Positions 1-7,304 of a DNA stretch of 7,587 nt are shown here, in pieces. A program made the translations under genes and the position numbers. This stretch comes from Acetofilamentum sp. GTDB taxonomy: Bacteria > Bacteroidota > Bacteroidia > Bacteroidales > JAFGUD01. The notes under the pieces were generated by a model. The model searched no databases. It saw only the letters and a list, made by a program, of their open reading frames with translations, and was not told the DNA's origin. Positions within the stretch are counted from its first letter, which is position 1. Each line of letters begins with the position of its first letter. The stretch lies in assembly GCA_020722645.1 (NCBI GenBank), contig DYKL01000164.1:1-7587 (forward strand), given 5' to 3'.

Positions 1-15
1 TCTCAGTGCTTTGGC

Positions 16-84
16 TTTGCAAGCTCTTTGACAAAATTTTGGGTTTAGCGTTGGCATGAGGGGTTTTGGAAATCTGCTTGCAAA
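16..84. repeat. 9-base inverted repeat enclosing repeat copy A
   Basis: TTTGCAAGC at 16-24 is the exact reverse complement of GCTTGCAAA at 76-84, with 51 bases between. In a zorD transcript this could pair as the closing stem of a structured 3' end. It lacks a tight loop and a U-tract, so I do not call it an intrinsic terminator, and no better terminator is visible in the 92 bases after zorD. The equivalent position around copy B also has an inverted repeat, of different sequence (7305-7311 with 7363-7369). Confidence 0.5.
24..73 (+). repeat. Flanking direct repeat, copy A (downstream of zorD)
   Basis: These 50 bases align without gaps to 7311-7360 with 39 identities, in the same orientation, about 7.3 kb apart on the other side of the operon. 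The copy is GT-rich on this strand, contains the perfect palindrome CAAAATTTTG (32-41), and ends in GGGGTTTTGGAAAT. It is enclosed by the inverted repeat at 16-24 and 76-84. I cannot assign it to a named repeat family. It lies just past the zorD stop and could be transcribed as the 3' end of the operon mRNA. Confidence 0.7.
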
Positions 85-92
85 ACGGAAGG

Positions 93-3000
93 CTATATAT
101 TTTTCATTCTTTGTGTTTCAATTTTATAAATATCTTGTATTGAGATTTCAACACTTTCAATTAAATCATACATATTTTTTCTGTTTATTAAGATAACATT
201 ATTTGCATTAGATAAAGTAATTGCAGCTTGGCTAAAATCGCTATTTGTAATTACAACCAATTTAAAATTCTCTTTAAATTTTGATTCATAATAGTTTTTT
301 GCTCCATAAATTTCTTGAATTGCTTCAATACCAATATTTGATTTACATTGTTTAGCTTGAATTAAAAAACAATCGTCCTGATTAATAGCAACTACATCAG
401 CCCCTTTATCGTTAGAATTAGGTGTCAAAAAAATATTATATCCTTTTGCTTTATATAATGCTGCAATGCAAGCTTCAAACAGATTAGGATTCAACTTATC
501 AACTTGTTCAATGTTCAAAGGTATAGGTTTGCTATCAGGATTAAAGCCGAAAACATTTCCAAAAATTTCATCAGGTCTAACCTCTGCTTGTTCTGTTGGA
601 AACAAAGTATTTGTTGCCAAAATAGTTTTCCTTGAAAGTAAGTTGTCAAGTATTTCATCAAATGATTCTTGTTTGCTTCCATTTTCGTCTATCATGTTAG
701 CAGGGAAAACAGCCATCGGGTAATAAACATGAACATCTTTTGTTTGTCCGATACGGTAGGCTCTGTCTGTTGCTTGCGATTCTTTTGCAGGATTCCAATG
801 ACGTGTGTAGTGAATTACATGATTCGCTTTAGTAACATTCAAACCAACACCTGCCGCTAACTGCGACATTACAATTACATTAAAGCCATCTTCTGCCTGA
901 AAACGGTCGATAGTTTGTTGCCTGCTTAGTTTTGTTCCTTCTACTTTTTTTGTTGATGGTGTGTCGCCATTAACTATACTCGGAAAAATCCCAAATAAAT
1001 CATGAATGATTTTTTGCAACATTCTTTGAGTTTCTTTTCTGTCTGCAAACACAATTACTTTTTCATTCTTTGCTCTAACTTCTTCCAAAATATCATAAAG
1101 CACTTGAAGTTTTGCAGAAGCAGAAACAAGTTCTTCCGTTTTGAAATTTGCAATCTGACTATCAACTAAAAATGGATGGTCGGAAATATCACGAAGCGCC
1201 CAAAGTGATTTAAGAATTTGATTTCTTCTGTCTGCTCCTATCAAGTCTGAGCTTTTGGCAAGTTCCATTTCAACTTTGTAGCGTTCAAGTTGGATGGAAG
1301 GCATTTCCTTCTTGTAAATGTGTTCAACTTTTATAGGTAAGTCTTTTGCAATATCTACTTTTAATCTTCTCTTAATGAACACCCCGATTTTATTCCGAAG
1401 TATTTCACTAAGTTCCTTAATATTTGTTTCTTTATTTTTCAACGGATTCTGAAACTCTTTTGCAAAATCTTTTGCATTTCCCAATAGCCCGGGGACAGAA
1501 AAGTCCATAATGCACCATAAGTCTACTAAAGTATTTTCAACTGGAGTGCCTGTCATTGCAATTTTAAAATCTGCTTTCAATGCCTTACTCACATTCGTTA
1601 GCAAAGTGCCTGGTGTTTTTATTTTTTGTGCTTCATCCAAAACCACAATAGCAAAATCAACTAAACACAAAGCTGCCTGATATTCACGCAAGGTTTCATA
1701 GTTAGTCAAGATGATATGCTTGTATTGAAGATTCCTTGCTTCTCTTTTGTTGATTAGTTCGTCAAATTCCTTCGACAAATCAATTTGTCCATAAAGTTTA
1801 CGTAGTGTCAAACTATTCGGAGAGAAAAACTTTTCATATTCGTTCTCCCAATTTTCGAGCAGAGTTACGGGGGCAACAACTAAGTATGGTTTTGAATGGT
1901 TGTTAAGTTGCGAATGCCACTCAATGAAATAAAGCAATTGCAAAGTTTTCCCTAAACCCATGTCGTCTGCAAGCAAGCAACCACCTAAGTTTTGTGAATA
2001 CAATGCTTGAAGCCATGCAATGCCTTCAATTTGATGTTCCTTTAATGAAATGGACGAATGAAGATTTCCAATTTTCGAAAAGTTGTGATTGATTACTTCT
2101 GGTTTCTTTCCACCTTCTACATATTCAAGGAAGTCAGCATTTTCCTTTATGATTAAAACTTCGTCAGTGTTTTCTTTTTTATCTTTCTGAATTGGCTCTT
2201 TCGGATTCTCAAATTGATTCCTTGCTACTCTTATAAATTTCTCTGCATCTTCGATCGGAATCTCAGTATCTTTCCACACAAAAGATTTTTTTCCATCTTT
2301 TTGGGCGGTATTCTTCTCAATTTCAAAAGTGGTTAACTCATTTTCAGTTTTAAAATGAATTCTTTTTTCACCATGAATTTTGTCTTTGATTGCAATACCT
2401 GGTATCCACTCAGATTTATACGGACAAACAAAGGGATAAAACTTAGGCTTGTAAACTCCTATTTCCTTTACACGTTCACTGTAGAAGACAGAAAAGTCAA
2501 TCGTACTATCATCAAAAAACTTTTCTGGATGTTCAACAATTTCAGTGATTTTTATCTCGTCAGATATTTTTCTGTTGCTTTTAACTTTTTCAAGTTCGCT
2601 TCTCTGCCTGTCGTCAATAATAATCCTTGTAGTCCCGTTTACATCTGCAACATGATAAACTTCTCTGATTCTTGGGAATTGGTCAAAGGTTTTTATAAAG
2701 CCCGATTGATTTTCTATATCAATGGACGGAATGATTTCTAAAACACCATTTGTAAATTCAATGCCAATTTTGATTTTGTCGGGATGATAAACATTTTGAC
2801 TTTGCAAATAAGAATCCAAAAGACTTGCTGCATCAAATGAAAGTGCTTTAATGTCAGCAAAGCGTCTTAAATTATTTTGATAGGTTCTTGCTTCTTCTGA
2901 AAGCGAATTGAAATTGTCTAGTGCTTCACAAATTAAGAATTGATTTTTAGTAAGTAAATATTCCCGTTTTTCAATTTCTATTATTGCTCCGTTGCGTTTT

Positions 3001-3350
3001 GCGTTTAAAATATTCCCATTTGGAGTATAGTCATAAAAATTGTAATTGAATTTAAAACTGTTTTGATTCAGTTGGCCGTTTGATTGTATATAGATTTCAT
3101 AAGGATAATTACTTGGCAAAAACAAAACCTGTTTATCAATTTCACTAAGGTTCAAAATTTCTATTATTTCAACTTTACACGACTCTGCAGTAAACTCTGC
3201 AAATCCGTTATCAACTAATTCATTTAGAATTGAAAATTGTGATAAATACTTTTCTTGATATTGACTCCAACTTAAAACGGGAATTTGATGACCTGTTTCA
3301 TTAAGAAGAAAAAAAGAAAATGAGTTATGTAGTAGTTTCCAATTAAACAT
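93..3350 (-). CDS. zorD: ZorD: SNF2-family helicase with C-terminal Mrr-like nuclease domain (type I Zorya)
   Basis: 1085 residues, intact. In type I Zorya, ZorD is the cytoplasmic DNA-processing effector: an ATP-driven SNF2 translocase coupled to DNA degradation. Seen here: residues 1 to about 430 match no family I recognise. A SNF2 ATPase core spans about 435-905, starting LKEHQIEGIAWLQ. Motif I is DDMGLGKT (462-469), motif II DEAQ (572-575) and motif III TGTP (600-603). Motif V is around AAGVGLN (832-838), and motif VI is QATDRAYRIGQ (859-869) with both arginine fingers, R863 and R866. After a linker, residues about 952-1065 look like an Mrr/type IV restriction endonuclease fold: E959 in the first helix, KGAD ending at D985, then QAKQ with Q998 and K1000, a QxK variant of PD-(D/E)XK. 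The start is supported by an AGGA four bases upstream and by an 8-base overlap with the zorC stop. It is the last gene of the operon. Taken alone it could be another SNF2-nuclease; the neighbours make ZorD the best call. Confidence 0.93.
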   Translation of the reverse strand: MFNWKLLHNSFSFFLLNETGHQIPVLSWSQYQEKYLSQFSILNELVDNGFAEFTAESCKVEIIEILNLSEIDKQVLFLPSNYPYEIYIQSNGQLNQNSFKFNYNFYDYTPNGNILNAKRNGAIIEIEKREYLLTKNQFLICEALDNFNSLSEEARTYQNNLRRFADIKALSFDAASLLDSYLQSQNVYHPDKIKIGIEFTNGVLEIIPSIDIENQSGFIKTFDQFPRIREVYHVADVNGTTRIIIDDRQRSELEKVKSNRKISDEIKITEIVEHPEKFFDDSTIDFSVFYSERVKEIGVYKPKFYPFVCPYKSEWIPGIAIKDKIHGEKRIHFKTENELTTFEIEKNTAQKDGKKSFVWKDTEIPIEDAEKFIRVARNQFENPKEPIQKDKKENTDEVLIIKENADFLEYVEGGKKPEVINHNFSKIGNLHSSISLKEHQIEGIAWLQALYSQNLGGCLLADDMGLGKTLQLLYFIEWHSQLNNHSKPYLVVAPVTLLENWENEYEKFFSPNSLTLRKLYGQIDLSKEFDELINKREARNLQYKHIILTNYETLREYQAALCLVDFAIVVLDEAQKIKTPGTLLTNVSKALKADFKIAMTGTPVENTLVDLWCIMDFSVPGLLGNAKDFAKEFQNPLKNKETNIKELSEILRNKIGVFIKRRLKVDIAKDLPIKVEHIYKKEMPSIQLERYKVEMELAKSSDLIGADRRNQILKSLWALRDISDHPFLVDSQIANFKTEELVSASAKLQVLYDILEEVRAKNEKVIVFADRKETQRMLQKIIHDLFGIFPSIVNGDTPSTKKVEGTKLSRQQTIDRFQAEDGFNVIVMSQLAAGVGLNVTKANHVIHYTRHWNPAKESQATDRAYRIGQTKDVHVYYPMAVFPANMIDENGSKQESFDEILDNLLSRKTILATNTLFPTEQAEVRPDEIFGNVFGFNPDSKPIPLNIEQVDKLNPNLFEACIAALYKAKGYNIFLTPNSNDKGADVVAINQDDCFLIQAKQCKSNIGIEAIQEIYGAKNYYESKFKENFKLVVITNSDFSQAAITLSNANNVILINRKNMYDLIESVEISIQDIYKIETQRMKNI

Positions 3351-4776
3351 TAATTCCTGCTTTTATACTTAACCAATTTGAAAAGACATCCTCCCAATTC
3401 ATATCGCCATCATTGTGACTTAACCGACCTTCGTCTGAATAGTTATAAAGAGAATAACCTGACCTATAAACTAGCCTTCGCATGTTTCCATTTCTAAATG
3501 TATCAATAGTTTGTATGTGTTTTGCATCAAATGAGGGAGCATAAATATTAGTGTTTTTGTAAGCATAAAATGCATAACCCGGATGGCTAAATTCTATTAA
3601 CTTATAACCTCCTATCGAAAACATAAATACTGAAACATTTTTTTCCCTATCAACAACCTGATACCTACCTTCAACATATTCAGATATTCTTTGATCAGAT
3701 TTCAATATTCGTTTTGTATGAGCTGGTCCAAAAACTTTAAATTGTGTGATTTTTTTCGAATATTTCAACCAAAATCTTTTCCGTCTATTGTCGTTTATGC
3801 ATCTTTCAAAAAACACATTAATGAATTGTCTTGTAATCCATTCATTTAAAAAACCTTTGGCGATTTTTAATTCATTTATATCACCTTCCGTTGCATTTTC
3901 ATTAGGTAACCAATTAGAAGAAATACTAGGGTCACCAATAAATTTAAATGCCATACTTTTAATAGATTCCTGCATGCTAACAAAATCAGCGGAATTTGCC
4001 TGAATGATTAATTTGCTAATAATTCTTTTATTTGTAACACTATTATTATGAAGTACTAATGAATTGGATATCTCATCAAGATATTGAGTAATATTATTTC
4101 TTTTCTTTTCGTAAAATGATAAAATCACTTTACAAAAATATGGGTATGTAATAAAACGGTCAGGTAATTTTAATTCTTTAGTAGAGTTGGTCAGCGAAAT
4201 ATTTTTCAATGCTATTTCTGAACCTAATATTACATCTCCATTATTATAATCAAAATATTTACTATTTAATTTTAATGACTTCAAAACAGAACGATTTCCT
4301 GTATACTTATCTAACTTATTTATGATGTATTTGCCTAAAAGAGCTTTTGTCTCATTTTTTGATTCCCAATTCTTTAAATAGCAATCAAATAACCCATTTA
4401 AATATGAATCACGCCAATTATTGTCAAAGGTCTGTAAAACAGATTTTAATTCTAATTGATTTGAAAAAATCGATTGGTTTCCTGGCTCTGAGTAATCTAA
4501 GGCAAAAGATAAGACTCGTAATTCACGCCTATTAAGTTCCGATAATGAATTGGGATTTTTCTGCAGTAAATTTTTTGCCTTTCTAAAAATATCTGGAATT
4601 AATTTATCGCATGAAATTTTAAATTGCTTATCTCCTAATTGTTGGTTTATAGATTTTAATCTGTTCAAATGATTATTTAATTTAGTATTCAAAGTTGTAG
4701 TAATAGCATTTTTTGCCAAATGACGAAAATCATCAGCATTAAAATAAAATTCTAAATAATCTGCTACTTTATTCAT
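3343..4776 (-). CDS. zorC: ZorC: EH-signature family protein of type I Zorya
   Basis: 477 residues, intact, soluble, with no signal peptide or membrane segment. ZorC is required for type I Zorya defence. It carries the EH_Signature domain, named after a conserved Glu and His, and is reported to bind DNA and act with ZorD in the cytoplasm. Here the N-terminal two thirds is helical and Lys/Asn/Ser/Leu-rich without a motif I recognise. The C-terminal part has the recognisable pattern: RKRFWLKYSKKI (332-343), then GGYKLIEFSHPGYAFYAY (389-406) giving candidate Glu E395, then LSHNDGDMNWEDVFSNWL (452-469) giving candidate His H454 before a W-x(6)-W helix. H398 is an alternative His. The assignment rests on these motifs plus position between zorB and zorD; the family diverges fast, so position carries much of the weight. 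The start codon overlaps the zorB stop by 8 bases and has no clear Shine-Dalgarno, suggesting translational coupling. The N-terminal half of the gene is strikingly AT-rich. Confidence 0.85.
   Translation of the reverse strand: MNKVADYLEFYFNADDFRHLAKNAITTTLNTKLNNHLNRLKSINQQLGDKQFKISCDKLIPDIFRKAKNLLQKNPNSLSELNRRELRVLSFALDYSEPGNQSIFSNQLELKSVLQTFDNNWRDSYLNGLFDCYLKNWESKNETKALLGKYIINKLDKYTGNRSVLKSLKLNSKYFDYNNGDVILGSEIALKNISLTNSTKELKLPDRFITYPYFCKVILSFYEKKRNNITQYLDEISNSLVLHNNSVTNKRIISKLIIQANSADFVSMQESIKSMAFKFIGDPSISSNWLPNENATEGDINELKIAKGFLNEWITRQFINVFFERCINDNRRKRFWLKYSKKITQFKVFGPAHTKRILKSDQRISEYVEGRYQVVDREKNVSVFMFSIGGYKLIEFSHPGYAFYAYKNTNIYAPSFDAKHIQTIDTFRNGNMRRLVYRSGYSLYNYSDEGRLSHNDGDMNWEDVFSNWLSIKAGINV
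3351..3360 (-). promoter_or_regulatory. Ribosome binding site of zorD inside the end of zorC
   Basis: On the minus strand GCAGGAATTA directly precedes the zorD ATG, placing AGGA four bases upstream. It is the only recognisable Shine-Dalgarno among the four genes; zorA, zorB and zorC starts lack one at a proper distance. It lies within zorC coding sequence, just before the 8-base overlap ATGTTTAA that joins the zorD start to the zorC stop. Confidence 0.5.
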
Positions 4777-5461
4777 TGGAATTATATCTTAAAATCTCAT
4801 CAATTTGTTTTTCTGCATTTGTCCTTATTCTAAACTCAACACGTCTATTTCTATATCTTCCTTCTTCCGTACTATTATCAGAAATTGGTTTACTAAATGA
4901 TAAACCGTTTGCCGTCAAATTATCCTTTACCCACTGTTTTGTTTGAGGATTTAATTCAGTGTTATTTAAAACATAGGTAAGTACGCTTCTCGTTCTGTTT
5001 TGGGATAACTCCATATTATGGTAATAATTGCCAACATTGTCAGTATGTCCTTCAATCCTTATCTCTTCAATATTATCCTTAAATTCATGTTTTGAAATAA
5101 CTTTAATATATCGCGGAAAGAAATCTTTAAGAATTACTTTAAACGCATTTTTTAGATCAAATTTATTTTTTTCAAATAAAACATCAGGTTCCTGAAATCT
5201 TATCGTTAAACTGGAATCTATTGTTGCATTCCATTTTACTAAGTCTTCTTTAAATTCAATCATTAATTCCTTATAAATATCTTCCTTTATTGCAATGTAT
5301 CTTTCTGCAACTTGAGATTTTGTTTCAAATTCATCTTGCAGTTTTAATAAAGTTGAAGCCAATAATAAAACAAATATTAATAATAGTGCAGCCATCAAGT
5401 CACCTATTGATAGCGCAAAAGGATTCTCGGTTTCCTCTGTAATCTGTTTCAGTCTATTCAT
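4769..5461 (-). CDS. zorB: ZorB: MotB/OmpA-like stator anchor of the Zorya motor
   Basis: 230 residues. ZorB is the MotB-like partner of ZorA: a dimer whose single transmembrane helices sit inside the ZorA pore and whose periplasmic domain binds peptidoglycan. Seen here: a short cytoplasmic N-terminus (1-19), then one membrane helix at about 20-40 in FALSIGDLMAALLLIF. D21 sits at its cytoplasmic end, where MotB-type proteins carry the proton-accepting Asp. A helical periplasmic linker runs about 41-85. An OmpA-like domain covers about 86-215, with the core IEGHTDNVG (136-144), LSQNRTRSV (152-160) and GRYRNRRVEFRI (201-212). D141 and R156 match the positions that contact diaminopimelate in OmpA-family domains. 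The domain is complete. It lies 5 bases after zorA and overlaps zorC by 8 bases. A flagellar MotB or TolR/ExbD role is unlikely, given the four-gene context and no flagellar or Tol genes. Confidence 0.93.
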   Translation of the reverse strand: MNRLKQITEETENPFALSIGDLMAALLLIFVLLLASTLLKLQDEFETKSQVAERYIAIKEDIYKELMIEFKEDLVKWNATIDSSLTIRFQEPDVLFEKNKFDLKNAFKVILKDFFPRYIKVISKHEFKDNIEEIRIEGHTDNVGNYYHNMELSQNRTRSVLTYVLNNTELNPQTKQWVKDNLTANGLSFSKPISDNSTEEGRYRNRRVEFRIRTNAEKQIDEILRYNSNE

Positions 5462-5466
5462 CCTAA

Positions 5467-7266
5467 TTACGTTTTACCATTAAGTTTGCTCAATTCCTCA
5501 GTAAGTTCCTCTAAAATACTTTCTTGCTCAGTTACTGCATTTTTTAAAGATTCCGCAGTTTTAGTTAAAGACTCGGTGTATTTGCCCAAGAACATTTCCA
5601 AACTATTTCCTATAGCATCTTTATAATCATTTAACCCTGTTTTAATTTGGTTAAATATGCTTTTTAAACCGTCTTGAATAACAGCGAATTTCTGTGCATA
5701 ATCAGTTGATACTTCCTTTGCCTTACTAAGTGAACTTTGAATTTCTTGGAGAGTTTTAGAATTATTCTCAATAAATAAATTTGCTTGTGTTGCGAATTTC
5801 ATTTGAGATTCTTTAAAAGTTTCAGAGGAAGAACTTACATTTTTTGAAATATTTAACAACTCGTTACTCGCCTTTGTCAACTCAAATTGAACTTTTGAAA
5901 ATTCTGAAATCGTCTCCATTACCTCATTTGATAAACCGTTCATTTTTTCAATACTTTGATTAAATACTGATAAAAGTTTATCTGAAACTTGTAAGTTCTT
6001 TGATTGTTCGTTTATCAAAATCTCCTGTCCAATCTGTAAATCACCAACTTTATTTATAAAAGTTTCACTTATTTCTTCAACTTGCTTTCTCATTTGATTA
6101 ATTGAATGCTCTGACTGAGTCAAAGTTTGAACGGCAATTTCTTGAACAACTTTTTGCAATTCGCCAAAATTCTGATTTAAGTTCTCTGTCATCAATTGCA
6201 TCTTAGATGGAAAATCAATTAATGAATTACCTGCCATATTGAGCAATGAAGTAAGATTTTCTAGTTCTGATTTTGTTGTCCCACTTACAGAAGTCTTAAA
6301 TTCTTCTATCATTTTCCTCATTGCAATTTCTAGATCTTTGACAACATTTTGAGTCATTTCTGTTGTTGGGTCTTGTAATTTTTTGCCTAAGTTTTCTATT
6401 TCAGCTTTAAGTAAACGCAATTCAGGAATAACACCATTTTGATTATTTAGAAGCAATGATTCAAAACCAGCATCAATTTTAGATGCTAGATCTGTAGAAA
6501 AAGATTGTAATGCTTGTGATTGTTTTCTTGATTCTTCATAAATATCCCTAAATATATTTGCAGGTTTTATTAGATGATTATTTTCATCTTTATAATAAAA
6601 AATTTCCTTTAAGGTATTTTCTTGCTGTAAAAGTTGGATTTTCCTTTCATCATCTTTAGTAATTTTAAATTGTTTGTCTATTTTAAAACAATATTCATGT
6701 AAAACAGTATGTAGACTATGAGTTTGAATTTTCTCAAGTCCAGTAAATATTAGTGAGAATAACATCCCCCAAATCGATGAAACAAAAGCTGTCCCCATTC
6801 CTGATAGTAGTATCTCTATACTATTTTTTATCTCATCAGTTGAAGAAGTTTTGAAGTTACTTATACCAAAAGTCAATCCAACAAAAGTTCCTAAAATACC
6901 AAAACCGACTAAGATACTTGGGGTAGAGTTAAGTAATTTTAGGTACGTCTTTTTCGAAATGAGATTCATTTCATTAAAATAGTTTGATGCAAATTCGTCA
7001 GTTTTAGAACCACCATTAAAATTAATAAAAGTTGATTTGTATTCTTCCCACACGGATTTTAATTCACTATTAGAAATATTATCAATGTTTGGAAAAACTT
7101 TTAATGATTTTTCAACTTCATCTTTTATTTTATGAATCATTTGAATTAAATGAAAAACACCTATAAAAAAAATAATTATTGTAATTATTACCCACCAAAT
7201 AGTCAGTGTGTTGTTGTCAATGTTTACTAATGATTTATAAGGAAATAGTTTATAGAAAAAGTCCAT
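5467..7266 (-). CDS. zorA: ZorA: MotA/TolQ/ExbB-type motor subunit with long cytoplasmic coiled tail
   Basis: 599 residues, first gene of the operon. ZorA forms the ring of membrane subunits that, with ZorB, makes an ion-driven motor in the inner membrane. Seen here: transmembrane helix 1 at about 21-43, a cytoplasmic stretch, then the MotA/ExbB core with helices at about 113-136 and 152-178. The core reads GFGILGTFVGLTFGI (121-135) and SGMGTAFVSSIWGMLF (155-170). The polar residues T127, T159 and S164 in these helices are candidates for lining the ion path. From about residue 200 to the end the protein is almost entirely Glu/Lys/Gln/Ser/Leu helix, consistent with a coiled-coil tail of nearly 400 residues. 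That tail separates ZorA from ordinary MotA or ExbB, which lack it, and is thought to carry the signal into the cytoplasm. No Shine-Dalgarno is visible; the start follows ACAAATTAGT, and the first helix requires an N-terminus near here. Confidence 0.93.
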   Translation of the reverse strand: MDFFYKLFPYKSLVNIDNNTLTIWWVIITIIIFFIGVFHLIQMIHKIKDEVEKSLKVFPNIDNISNSELKSVWEEYKSTFINFNGGSKTDEFASNYFNEMNLISKKTYLKLLNSTPSILVGFGILGTFVGLTFGISNFKTSSTDEIKNSIEILLSGMGTAFVSSIWGMLFSLIFTGLEKIQTHSLHTVLHEYCFKIDKQFKITKDDERKIQLLQQENTLKEIFYYKDENNHLIKPANIFRDIYEESRKQSQALQSFSTDLASKIDAGFESLLLNNQNGVIPELRLLKAEIENLGKKLQDPTTEMTQNVVKDLEIAMRKMIEEFKTSVSGTTKSELENLTSLLNMAGNSLIDFPSKMQLMTENLNQNFGELQKVVQEIAVQTLTQSEHSINQMRKQVEEISETFINKVGDLQIGQEILINEQSKNLQVSDKLLSVFNQSIEKMNGLSNEVMETISEFSKVQFELTKASNELLNISKNVSSSSETFKESQMKFATQANLFIENNSKTLQEIQSSLSKAKEVSTDYAQKFAVIQDGLKSIFNQIKTGLNDYKDAIGNSLEMFLGKYTESLTKTAESLKNAVTEQESILEELTEELSKLNGKT

Positions 7267-7304
7267 ACTAATTTGTTTTAATGTTCATAATGAGTGTTGG
7301 TAAA

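Noticed and set aside
466..860. Two overlapping plus-strand open frames (466-723 and 669-860)
   Set aside because: They lie antisense inside the zorD C-terminal coding region, whose translation shows clear helicase and nuclease motifs.
2355..2741. 128-codon plus-strand open frame
   Set aside because: Antisense within the ZorD N-terminal region, rich in Phe/Asn/Tyr as expected for antisense of AT-rich coding DNA, with no recognisable domain.
3746..4535. Plus-strand open frames inside zorC (3746-4003 and 4347-4535)
   Set aside because: Antisense to zorC, which has a coherent family-like C-terminus and coupled start and stop signals; these show no domain or ribosome site.
4769..7266. ZorA/ZorB as flagellar MotAB or Tol/Exb transport proteins
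   Set aside because: The roughly 400-residue helical tail of the first protein and the downstream EH-signature and SNF2-nuclease genes are typical of Zorya, not of motility or transport operons.
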